A stretch of DNA of 64,000 bases from Phycicoccus sp. (GTDB lineage Bacteria > Actinomycetota > Actinomycetes > Actinomycetales > Dermatophilaceae): assembly GCA_017993715.1 (NCBI GenBank), contig JAGOME010000005.1, positions 1-64,000 on the forward strand, written 5' to 3'. The notes beneath the pieces were generated by a model that saw only the letters and a list, made by a program, of their open reading frames with translations, did no database searches and was not told where the DNA came from. Shown here one piece after another: positions 17,670-25,819 of this stretch (position 1 is its first letter; each line of letters begins with the position of its first letter). Both the position numbers and the translations under genes were made by a program.

Positions 17670-18811
17670 TCAGGCGTCTGGACCTGTGCGGCCTGCGCGC
17701 CCGGCCGCACCGAGATCGCGGAGACCAGACCCGATGAGAGGACGACGACAACGACCATCCACGTCGCGATTGGGAGCGGTGCATCGTCCGGACGGGACAG
17801 AGCGAACGCGGTCAGGCCGGCGAGCAGCAACGTCGCTCCGGCGTGGACGCCGGCCCTCAGGGGGGCGATCGAACGCTCCCCGAAGATGTCGAGCATCGTC
17901 AGGGCCAGCATCGCGAGCGTCAGGGGAGCGCCGATCAGCCAGCCGGTCCCGCCGTGCCCGAGGCCCGAATCGGCCACGGCGAGTTTGCCCAGTCCCACGG
18001 CTGCCCCAATCAGGGCCAGGTGGAGCAGGAAGTGCGACAGCCCCCACGCCGATCGCCGCCGGGGCGATCCGGGGGGCCGGCGCACCGCGTCGCTGAAGTA
18101 GTCCCACCAGATCGCAGTCACGAAGACCACCACCAACGCCAGGCCTCCCGAATCAAGGGTGTCAAAGCCCTTCTCGTCGGCCGACAGCGCCATCTTGAGC
18201 AGGGTCTCACCGATGAGAATGATGGTCAGTTCGCCGAAGCGGTGGCTGAGGCGATCTGGATCGATCGCGCTGTCCTGGAGCCCAATCGCCGCAGCGACCA
18301 GAATCCCAACCAGGGCCACCCACCACACGGTGTTGGCCCATCCGGAGAGAGCATCCGGCAGGATCTCCGACACGACGATCAGGGTCGCTGCCGAAGCCAT
18401 CAGGACCAGGGTGTTCGTCTGCACGCGAGTTCCTCGCCGCCGGGCCCGCCACCCCAGGATCACGCCAGTACCGAGGGCCATCCCCAAGAGGATGCCGAAG
18501 ACGTTGTCCGCCGCTGACGAGTCGGCCACCGAGCTCAAGGTGACCAGGAGGATCGTGGCCATCTGGACAGTCAACAGGGCGATGTCGACCGCGCCAGGGG
18601 CGGCATCTCGCCCGCTGAAGGTGCCCATGACCAGGCTGGTCACGACCCAGGTCGACCAGATCAGCCCGAAGACCAGGCCCAACCACAACGTGAAGCCAAG
18701 CGAGTGGTCCAGCGCCCACGACCCTGACAGGACCACGATGGCGGCGACCAGCGCCAGGTCGTAGTAGAGGTCCGACCAGACCGCAGAGGGGGCGGCGGCA
18801 AAACGACGCAT
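17657..18811 (-). CDS. LtrA-family low-temperature-requirement membrane protein
   Basis: A 384-residue polytopic membrane protein with about 11-12 hydrophobic segments. The family signature is the central HRFGELTIILIGETLL (about residue 190), and the N-terminus SAVWSDLYYDLALVAAI also matches. LtrA was named for a Listeria gene needed for growth in the cold; the biochemical activity is unknown. The ATG at 18811 is preceded by AGGAG at good spacing, so unlike many neighbours it has a classical ribosome site. It is convergent with the decarboxylase gene. Confidence 0.85.
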   Translation of the reverse strand: MRRFAAAPSAVWSDLYYDLALVAAIVVLSGSWALDHSLGFTLWLGLVFGLIWSTWVVTSLVMGTFSGRDAAPGAVDIALLTVQMATILLVTLSSVADSSAADNVFGILLGMALGTGVILGWRARRRGTRVQTNTLVLMASAATLIVVSEILPDALSGWANTVWWVALVGILVAAAIGLQDSAIDPDRLSHRFGELTIILIGETLLKMALSADEKGFDTLDSGGLALVVVFVTAIWWDYFSDAVRRPPGSPRRRSAWGLSHFLLHLALIGAAVGLGKLAVADSGLGHGGTGWLIGAPLTLAMLALTMLDIFGERSIAPLRAGVHAGATLLLAGLTAFALSRPDDAPLPIATWMVVVVVLSSGLVSAISVRPGAQAAQVQTPDHAA

Positions 18812-18898
18812 GGGGCTCCTGGCCTACTAGGCGGTGGCTGAGGTACCGATTCGGCTGGAGTGTATCGAGCCCAACAGGTCAGGTCGGCTCCATGCGGC

Positions 18899-18904
18899 TA
18901 GCCT
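18899..18904 (+). promoter_or_regulatory. -10 box of lysX
   Basis: TAGCCT lies 6 nt before the GTG at 18911 and supports this start for the long bifunctional gene. Confidence 0.5.
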
Positions 18905-18910
18905 GGCCAG

Positions 18911-21900
18911 GTGCGAGGGGAAGCCGAGGTCCAGGACCGAGGAGTTGCCGCGACGGCGACTCCCCACCGGCTCCCGAGCGTGTTCGCGGGGCTGGTCACC
19001 CTGGCCGCCTTCTGGTCGCTGATCTCTATCCCGTTCGATGGCGCAGGGTGGGTTGACAAGGCCAACGACGTCTTCAAGTTCGTCGGGATCCCGGCCTCGC
19101 CGAGTCTCTTCCTGGCCGGGGCCTTGGCGATCCTCGGCGGAGCGCTGCGGCGCCGGCTGGCGATCGCCCGCCGGGTCGTGTTGGTCTTCGAGTGGCTCTC
19201 GCTGGTGGCTTTTGTGGTGGCCTGGATCGCTGTGGTCCTGTCCGAAACCGGCGACCTCACCGGTGGCGACGCCGTGGACCTGGATACCTGGAGCGCCGTA
19301 GTCCTCGGCGCGGGCACGCTGGCCGCCCTGATCCTCGTGGTCCTGTTCACCCGTGCGCGAGCACAGTTCCCCGCGCGGACCCGACCTGGGGCCTGGCGGA
19401 CGGCCCTCGTGGTGCTCGTCCTCGGCCTGGCGGTGGCCACCGTCGTGGTGGCGGTGATCGCGTTCATCGTGCCGGGAACGCTCGAAGGCCCCGGCGAGAC
19501 GCTGGTCTGGGCGGTGCAGGCCACGACTGAGGTCACCTTGCCCATCGACCCACTCCCCGCCGGGCATGACGGCCCGGCATGGCTGGCGGTCCTCGGGGGG
19601 CTCCTCGCCGGTGGCGTCCTCCTCGGCGCCGTGGCCACCTATCTCGGGTCCGTGCACCGGGCCGAACTGATGACCGCACCTGACGAGCTCGCGGTGCGCG
19701 CCCTGGTCGCTGCCCATGGTGAGGCCGACTCGCTCTCGTACTTCGCCACCCGACGAGACAAGTCGGTGGTGTTCTCGACGGACGGCCAGGCAGCCGTGAC
19801 CTATCGGGTGATCGGATCGGTCTGTCTGGCATCAGGTGATCCGGTGGGTGATCCGGCGTCCTGGTCCGCGGCGATCAATTCCTGGTTGGGCCAAGCGCGG
19901 GGCTTTGCCTTCCACCCGGCCGTCATCGGGGCCTCCGAGTCCGGGGCAGAGGCGTATGTTGCCGCGGGTCTACGTGCCCGGGAGCTCGGCGACGAGGCGG
20001 TGCTGATCGTTGAGGACTTCGCCTTGGCGGGGCGGGCGATGCGCCCGGTCAAACGCGCCGTCAGCCGAGTCGCTGGCCAGGGATACACGATCTCGGTGAT
20101 CCGCCACGGCGACCTCAGCGCCGCGGAGCTGACCGAGCTCGGTGCGCTGGCCGATGGGTGGCGCGGCGATGAGCCTGACCGTGGCTTCTCCATGGCGCTG
20201 AACCGGCTTGGCGATCGCGCCGACGGCAGCAGTGTGGCGGTGATCGCCCGCAACCGCGACGGGCACATCACGGCGATCCAGTCGTATGTTCCGTGGGGAC
20301 GGCGGGGCCTGTCATTGGACCTTATGCGTCGCGACCCGCAGGCTGCCAATGGCGTCAATGAAGCCCTCGTGGTGGGGCTGGTCGAGGCCTGCCCTGACCT
20401 TGGGGTGCGACAGATTTCGTTGAACTTCGCGATGTTCAGGTCGGTCTTTGCTGGGGCGGATCGCGTGGGGGCCGGGATCGGGGTCCGGCTGGCCGACCGA
20501 GTGCTGACTCTGGCGGATCGCTTCTGGCAGTTGGACTCCCTGTATCGCGCCAACGCCAAGTACCTGCCGGAATGGCGCCCGCGTTACCTGTGCTTCGACT
20601 CCGTCGCCGCGCTGCCGCAGGTGGGGTTGGCCATGGGGGTTGCGGAGGGGTTCTTGCCGGGGCGCGCTCCCACGGTGGCCCGCACCGGCGAGGAGCTGAT
20701 CCCCGACGGCGAGGGTGCGCCCCGGCCCTTTGCCGAGGTCGCCATCGAGCAGGAGCTGCGCCTGTCCGCGCCTGCGGTCGTCGATCGCCGTCGGCCACAG
20801 CAGGAGCTGGTTCGCCTGCGCAAGGCAGAGCGGCTGCGCGAGGCGGGGATCGAGCCCTACCCCGTGCAGGTCGCTCGGACGGGATCGCTGGGGGCAGCCG
20901 CCTCTGCAGCCCGGAGTGGGGCGACCGATCCCATGTCGGTGACCGGTCGCGTGCGTGCCGTTCGCGACTTCGGCGGTGTGCTGTTCGCGGTTCTGGAGGA
21001 GGACGGCCACATCCTGCAGGCGTTGCTCTCCCGCGCTGACGTCGCCGATCAGGGAATGCCGCTGTGGCGCCGCAGCGTGGACCTCGGCGACATCGTCTCG
21101 GTGACCGGTCCCCTCGGACGCAGCCGACGCGGCGAGCCCTCGGTGCTGGTCACTACCTGGGCTATGGCGGCCAAGTGCCTGCGGCCGTTGCCGGGGGTCA
21201 GGGCCGGGTTCACCGATCCCGAGGCCCGCGTGCGCCAGCGCGCGGTGGACCTGATCGTCAACCGGTCGTCGGTGGAGATGCTGCAGGCTCGGTCTCGAGG
21301 GATCGCGGCGATGCGTGCGGCATTCGCGGCCCGGGGGTTCCTCGAGGTGGAGACCCCGATGCTCCAGGCGGTCCACGGCGGGGCGACCGCCCGCCCGTTC
21401 CGGACCCATATCAACGCCTACGACGCCGACCTGTATCTGCGGATCGCCCCCGAGCTCTTCCTCAAGCACCTCTGCGTCGGGGGTATGGCGCGGATCTTCG
21501 AGCTCAACCGGAACTTCCGCAACGAGGGCGCCGACGCCACCCACAACCCCGAGTTCACCTCAGTGGAGGCGTATGCCGCCTACGAGGACTACACGTCTAT
21601 GCGGCACCTCACCCGCGATCTCATTCTGGCGGTCGCGACGGCCGTGCACGGTGAGCCGGTTGCTTTGCAACCAGGTCCCGATGGCAGCGTGGAACGGGTC
21701 CGGCTCGACGGCGAGTGGCCGGTCATCTCGGTGCATGAGGCGGTGTCGCGGGCCTGCGGGGTGACGCTGACCTCGGCCGCGAGCATCGAGCAGGTGCGGG
21801 TCGTCGCAGACACGCACGGCATTCACCTTCCGGCCGGCATGACCAGCGGCGAGGCGGTACTTGAGCTGTACGACGAGCTCGTCGAGGGGCAGACCCGGTT

Positions 21901-22264
21901 CCCGACCTTCTACACAGACTTCCCGCTGGAGACGTCGCCGCTGACGCGCACCCATCGCACCGATCCGCGCCTGAGTGAGCGATGGGACCTGGTCGCCTTC
22001 GGAGCCGAGATCGGCACCGCCTACAGCGAGCTCATCGATCCGCTGGATCAGCGTGCTCGCCTGGTTGCTCAGTCCCTCAAGGCGGCGGCCGGGGATCCCG
22101 AGGCGATGGAGGTCGACGAGAACTTCTTGGCCGCCCTCGAGTACGCGATGCCTCCGACGGGTGGTCTGGGGATCGGGGTGGACCGGATGATCATGATGCT
22201 GACCGGGGCAAACATTCGGGCCACGCTGGCCTTCCCGTTTGTCCGTCCGGGCGACGAGCGCTGA
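18911..22264 (+). CDS. lysX: Bifunctional lysylphosphatidylglycerol synthase / lysine-tRNA ligase
   Basis: This 1117-residue membrane protein has three parts. Residues 1-250 hold about seven hydrophobic segments. Residues about 250-600 form an MprF-type transferase domain (DUF2156) that moves lysine from lysyl-tRNA to phosphatidylglycerol. Residues about 640-1117 are a class II lysyl-tRNA synthetase with an OB-fold, motif 2 (FELNRNFRNEGADATHNPEF) and motif 3 (GLGIGVDRMIM). The fusion corresponds to LysX of mycobacteria, which lowers surface charge and protects against cationic peptides. A separate housekeeping LysRS is expected elsewhere. GTG 18911 has TAGCCT at 6 nt. Confidence 0.93.
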   Translation: MRGEAEVQDRGVAATATPHRLPSVFAGLVTLAAFWSLISIPFDGAGWVDKANDVFKFVGIPASPSLFLAGALAILGGALRRRLAIARRVVLVFEWLSLVAFVVAWIAVVLSETGDLTGGDAVDLDTWSAVVLGAGTLAALILVVLFTRARAQFPARTRPGAWRTALVVLVLGLAVATVVVAVIAFIVPGTLEGPGETLVWAVQATTEVTLPIDPLPAGHDGPAWLAVLGGLLAGGVLLGAVATYLGSVHRAELMTAPDELAVRALVAAHGEADSLSYFATRRDKSVVFSTDGQAAVTYRVIGSVCLASGDPVGDPASWSAAINSWLGQARGFAFHPAVIGASESGAEAYVAAGLRARELGDEAVLIVEDFALAGRAMRPVKRAVSRVAGQGYTISVIRHGDLSAAELTELGALADGWRGDEPDRGFSMALNRLGDRADGSSVAVIARNRDGHITAIQSYVPWGRRGLSLDLMRRDPQAANGVNEALVVGLVEACPDLGVRQISLNFAMFRSVFAGADRVGAGIGVRLADRVLTLADRFWQLDSLYRANAKYLPEWRPRYLCFDSVAALPQVGLAMGVAEGFLPGRAPTVARTGEELIPDGEGAPRPFAEVAIEQELRLSAPAVVDRRRPQQELVRLRKAERLREAGIEPYPVQVARTGSLGAAASAARSGATDPMSVTGRVRAVRDFGGVLFAVLEEDGHILQALLSRADVADQGMPLWRRSVDLGDIVSVTGPLGRSRRGEPSVLVTTWAMAAKCLRPLPGVRAGFTDPEARVRQRAVDLIVNRSSVEMLQARSRGIAAMRAAFAARGFLEVETPMLQAVHGGATARPFRTHINAYDADLYLRIAPELFLKHLCVGGMARIFELNRNFRNEGADATHNPEFTSVEAYAAYEDYTSMRHLTRDLILAVATAVHGEPVALQPGPDGSVERVRLDGEWPVISVHEAVSRACGVTLTSAASIEQVRVVADTHGIHLPAGMTSGEAVLELYDELVEGQTRFPTFYTDFPLETSPLTRTHRTDPRLSERWDLVAFGAEIGTAYSELIDPLDQRARLVAQSLKAAAGDPEAMEVDENFLAALEYAMPPTGGLGIGVDRMIMMLTGANIRATLAFPFVRPGDER

Positions 22265-22271
22265 GGGCGGC

Positions 22272-23477
22272 TCAGGCCACGCTGCGGTTGCTGCGCGCTA
22301 GGAGGACCACGCGCAGCGCGCAGGCCCGACGCACGATGCTTGTGGCGGCGTCGAACGCGTTCTGGCGCAGTCGCGCATCGGTGGCCGAGACCAACGCGTA
22401 GTTGAACCCGGAGAAGGCCGCGAGGAAGCCGGCCACCTTGAGGTGCTGCCAAGCGACGAAGTGGGGCTGTCCGCCGATGGTCCAGGAGAACAGGATCTCC
22501 GGTTGCTGCTTGGTCCAGGTCTCGATCGGGACCGTGCCGACGGCAATGAAGCCCAGGATGACAAAAACGAAAAAGACGACCACAGCCAGGACTGTCGCGG
22601 TGACGAGCCGCGAGACCACCGCGACAAATCGCAAGTTGGCCTCCTGTCGCCAGTCCAGAGGCGTGGTCGTCGGCGCGGCGACGGCGTCCGCATCGGCGGC
22701 AAAGTCCGTCTCGCCCAGGGCCGAACGTACCTCGTCGACGTCAGCGAACGTGGCCAACGGATCGACCTGGAACTGGCCGCGGCTGCCCAAGAAGAGGCCC
22801 GCCAGCAGCACCAGGAAGCCGACGAGCCCGATGAAGGAGAGGCTGTCCAGGCTCGAGATGGCCAGCCAGACCCCCGGATTGAGAAAGAAGAAGAACGTGA
22901 ATCCGAGCAGGACCGGGATGACGGCTGCCAGCGCGGTGGTCGTATCGGCGAGGGCCCGGTTGAGCTGACGGACCAGGAGGCTGGCCAGTGACCCGATGCC
23001 GGTCATGATGAAGACCCACACCAGCACGAGCAGCAGCGCCTGAATAGCCGCGGCAATCAGGGCCGCGGCGAGGCGACCCTCGGCCCCGGTGAAGACGAGA
23101 TCCACGTCGAGGTCCACGGTCTGCGGGACGCTGCCGGCCAGGAGCATCGGCACGAGGACGAAGGCCAGAGCCTCGCCGATGCCGATGCGCTTCACCGGCG
23201 CGAAGCGGGGAACTCTGTTGACTCGGTTGGAGATCAGCCACGTCACGAGGATGCTCACCAGGGCGAGCAGGACCCCTTGCCAGATCTCCAGATCGGGGCT
23301 CGCGACCGCGGTGAGGACCATCATCACCAGGAACAGCAGGGTCAGGACCGGGGCGGCCAAGCGTGCGGTGCTGGCGGCATACCCCGTGCCGCGCATCATG
23401 GAAATCAACCCATGCTGGCGAAACCACTTCTCGGCCTGGAGCGCCTCCGCCTTGGTCAGCGCGGCCCGCGTCGTCAT
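22272..23477 (-). CDS. Unknown polytopic membrane protein
   Basis: I do not recognise the family. The 401-residue product starts with a polar, helical stretch (ALTKAEALQAEKWFRQHG) followed by about eight hydrophobic segments in two blocks: residues 30-230 and 305-390. A soluble acidic linker around residues 250-300 (PLATFADVDEVRSALGETDF) separates the blocks. ATG 23477 is used; an adjacent in-frame GTG at 23480 is equally possible and lies 8 nt from a TAACGT box (23494-23489). It ends 8 bp from lysX, convergently, and diverges from the next pair of membrane protein genes. Confidence 0.7.
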   Translation of the reverse strand: MTTRAALTKAEALQAEKWFRQHGLISMMRGTGYAASTARLAAPVLTLLFLVMMVLTAVASPDLEIWQGVLLALVSILVTWLISNRVNRVPRFAPVKRIGIGEALAFVLVPMLLAGSVPQTVDLDVDLVFTGAEGRLAAALIAAAIQALLLVLVWVFIMTGIGSLASLLVRQLNRALADTTTALAAVIPVLLGFTFFFFLNPGVWLAISSLDSLSFIGLVGFLVLLAGLFLGSRGQFQVDPLATFADVDEVRSALGETDFAADADAVAAPTTTPLDWRQEANLRFVAVVSRLVTATVLAVVVFFVFVILGFIAVGTVPIETWTKQQPEILFSWTIGGQPHFVAWQHLKVAGFLAAFSGFNYALVSATDARLRQNAFDAATSIVRRACALRVVLLARSNRSVA

Positions 23478-23488
23478 CACGAGCCCAC

Positions 23489-23556
23489 ACGTTAGCGCGG
23501 GCTGGGCGCAGTGGGCGGCGCGCATTCGTGCGCCTGGTCTGCCGATCGCCTACGTT
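23489..23556. promoter_or_regulatory. Divergent leaderless promoters of two membrane-protein genes
   Basis: TAACGT (23494-23489, minus) serves the gene ending at 22272. TACGTT (23551-23556, plus) lies 7 nt before the ATG at 23564. Confidence 0.45.
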
Positions 23557-23563
23557 TTTGGGT

Positions 23564-24667
23564 ATGCCGCAGTCCACGCCCTCGCCCGCCGTCGTTCCCC
23601 GGGTGACCGCGGTCCCGTCGATCCTGCTGTTTAGTGTTGCGTGTGCTTTGACTATCGCCCTCACCCGCGTCTATTTGGTGTTGACCGGGTACCCGCAGAT
23701 CGGCGGCGCCGTGTTCCACTTGGCGCACGCGCTGTGGGGCGGACTCGCCCTGATCATTGCCGTCGTCCTGCTGATCAGCGTCTCTGACACCTGGGTGATG
23801 ACGTGGGGGGCGCTGCTTGGGGGCGTCGGGGCAGGCTTGTTCGTCGATGAGGTCGGCAAGTTCATCACCCAGGAGAACGACTACTTCTTCCCTCTGGCCG
23901 CCACGATCGTCTATCTCTTCCTGGTGGCCCTCGCCGGAGCCACGCTCTGGTTGTCCCGGCTGAGTCGGACCTCCGCCCGTGCCCACCTGCATGCCGCGCT
24001 CGAACTCGCGGCCTACGCCGCGGATGACCACCTGAGCGCGGCGCGGCGCGCCTCGATCAATGCTCATCTTGATCGGGCCCGTGCATCCAATCCCTCACCG
24101 GGGCAGCTGGACCTGATCGACGCGCTGGACCGGACGGTCGGTTTTGGGGTCGACAACGAGCACCGCCAGCTCGTCGAGGACAGTCGGTGGGAGCGGTGGC
24201 TGCGGTCCTTGTCCCCCGATCGTGTCCGCAAGCTCGCGCGAGCCTTGCTCAGCATCCAGGTGTACATCGGGCTCCTGGCTTTGGTCCTGGTGCCGCTGGC
24301 CCTCTGGGAGGAGTTCCCGATCGTGCCGGACCTCGTCAACGCGGTGGAGGTCGGGGGATTCGGGAAGACGATGACGTACGTCTCGTATGCCGCCATCGTC
24401 GTGGCCAGTGCCCTGGCCCTGATCGCGGTCATTCGCCTGCGGCCGAGGCGCGTCCAGCCGGAGTCGGCCATTCGCTACGGGATGACGAGCATGGTCATCC
24501 TGCTCGTGGTCGCCAACGCGCTCGGCTCGTATACGAGCCAGTTCCAGGTGTTGGGCGAGGCGATCTTCCAGGCCTGCACCATGGCCGCCCTGTTGCTCTG
24601 GCGCGAGCTGCTCCGCGAGGAGGCTTCCGCTGCGGCAGCGAAGCACCAGATGACGGGCCGGTCCTGA
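23564..24667 (+). CDS. Unknown membrane protein A, with HxxHxxWG / GVGAxLxxDE module
   Basis: A 367-residue membrane protein of no family I can name. Segments 1-4 (residues about 18-45, 50-75, 80-100 and 105-130) carry H52-x2-H55-x2-W58-G59, then GVGAGLFVDE ending at D95-E96, then E104 and Y107. A cytoplasmic helical region of about 110 residues follows, then four more hydrophobic segments (residues about 225-350). The first module is repeated, with the same spacing of key residues, in the next gene. ATG 23564 has TACGTT 7 nt upstream. The stop is 2 bp before the next ATG, so the two genes form one operon. Confidence 0.75.
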   Translation: MPQSTPSPAVVPRVTAVPSILLFSVACALTIALTRVYLVLTGYPQIGGAVFHLAHALWGGLALIIAVVLLISVSDTWVMTWGALLGGVGAGLFVDEVGKFITQENDYFFPLAATIVYLFLVALAGATLWLSRLSRTSARAHLHAALELAAYAADDHLSAARRASINAHLDRARASNPSPGQLDLIDALDRTVGFGVDNEHRQLVEDSRWERWLRSLSPDRVRKLARALLSIQVYIGLLALVLVPLALWEEFPIVPDLVNAVEVGGFGKTMTYVSYAAIVVASALALIAVIRLRPRRVQPESAIRYGMTSMVILLVVANALGSYTSQFQVLGEAIFQACTMAALLLWRELLREEASAAAAKHQMTGRS

Positions 24668-24669
24668 CC

Positions 24670-25458
24670 ATGACCTGGGAGTTGGTCGTGCCGTCGGGCC
24701 GGCTGGCCGTGTTGTGGCTGCTCGTGGCCTTCGTCCTGACGACCATTGCCACTCGGGCGGTCACCCGGCATATTCGCGCCAAGGAGGGCGAGCCCGCGGC
24801 GGCCCAGACCGAGCCGGGCGGCGCCGGTCTGATCAAGAATGTCCACATCGGGGGCGTCCATGTCCACCACCAGGTCTGGGGCATCCTGCTCTGCCTGCTG
24901 ACCGGATTGCTCTTGGTGACGTACCACCCCCAGCCTGGCTGGGGCCTGAACGCGCTGGCCGTCGCCTTCGGGGTCGGAGCGGCCCTGGCCCTGGACGAGT
25001 TCGCCATGTGGCTGCACCTTGAGGACGTCTACTGGAGTGCCGAGGGCCGTAAGTCGATCACGGCGCTGATGACGGCCGGGGCGATCGCCCTGGTGCTGGT
25101 CCTCGGAGCGGACCCCTTGGACCTGGGCAGCGAGGACAACGCCGGGATCCCGGCCTGGGGCGTGGCCGCGTTCGCCCTGATCAACCTCGGCTTCGCCCTG
25201 ATCTGCATCCTCAAGGGCAAGAACCTCGTGGCCCTGATCGCCGTGTTCATGCCCTTCGTCGGGCTGGTCGGCGCGATTCGCTTGGCCAAACCCGGGTCAT
25301 GGTGGGCCCGCCGCCGGTATCAACCTGGTTCGCGCAAGGAACGCCGCGCCGCGCGGCGCTTCGATCAGGCCTATCACGACCGGTGGCGCAAACTGCACGA
25401 CGCCATCGGCGGCGAACCCACGGTCATCGACCCCGAGGGAGCCGACCGTCCCGGCTAG
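24670..25458 (+). CDS. Unknown membrane protein B, paralogous module to protein A
   Basis: A 262-residue protein with about seven hydrophobic segments and a basic C-terminal tail (RKERRAARRF). A loop enters the membrane with IGGVHVHHQVWG: H64-x2-H67-x2-W70-G71, plus extra histidines H59 and H66. GVGAALALDE follows, ending at D109-E110, with E118 and Y121 at the same offsets as in protein A. The clustered histidines and acidic residues near membrane faces could bind a metal, but that is inference. It starts 2 bp after protein A and is surely co-transcribed with it. I recall similar unnamed integral membrane proteins in other actinobacteria but no assigned function. Confidence 0.75.
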   Translation: MTWELVVPSGRLAVLWLLVAFVLTTIATRAVTRHIRAKEGEPAAAQTEPGGAGLIKNVHIGGVHVHHQVWGILLCLLTGLLLVTYHPQPGWGLNALAVAFGVGAALALDEFAMWLHLEDVYWSAEGRKSITALMTAGAIALVLVLGADPLDLGSEDNAGIPAWGVAAFALINLGFALICILKGKNLVALIAVFMPFVGLVGAIRLAKPGSWWARRRYQPGSRKERRAARRFDQAYHDRWRKLHDAIGGEPTVIDPEGADRPG

Positions 25459-25483
25459 GTCTGGTTCCGCCGGATGAGGTCAC

Positions 25484-25819
25484 CTAACCGCCCGACGAGC
25501 GGGTGGCCGCGGTGTGGTCGTAGTCCTCGTCCAGGAGATGCTCGGCGGCGGACACCAGCAGGGGCGGGATCGTGGTGTCCCCGCGGCGGATGTGGGCCAT
25601 GAGTTCGTGCCGCATCCGCGGTGGCCAGAACTTTTTGATGTGGGTCGCGATCTCTGCGGCGGCAGCGTCTGGAGCCAGCGGCGAAAAGGCCCGCACGAGA
25701 TCGGCGCCCATGCGCAACGCGCCCGTCCGCCCGGCGTGCGCGATCCCCTCGTGCAGTGCGGCCGGGGACTCGGGGGCTACCGGCAGGTCCAGGCCGTCCG
25801 GATGTGCCGATCCGCTCAT
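25484..25819 (-). CDS. fdsD: Formate dehydrogenase delta subunit
   Basis: A 111-residue soluble protein resembling FdsD, the small accessory subunit of cytoplasmic NAD-dependent molybdenum formate dehydrogenases. Recognisable parts are LVRMANQI-like LVRAFSPLAP, the segment EIATHIKKFWPPRMRHELMAHI and the C-terminal PPLLVSAAEHL. FdsD is needed for a fully active complex in other bacteria. Its ATG overlaps the fdsA stop as ATGA, so it is coupled to the large subunit. It is the last gene of the operon. Confidence 0.85.
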   Translation of the reverse strand: MSGSAHPDGLDLPVAPESPAALHEGIAHAGRTGALRMGADLVRAFSPLAPDAAAAEIATHIKKFWPPRMRHELMAHIRRGDTTIPPLLVSAAEHLLDEDYDHTAATRSSGG

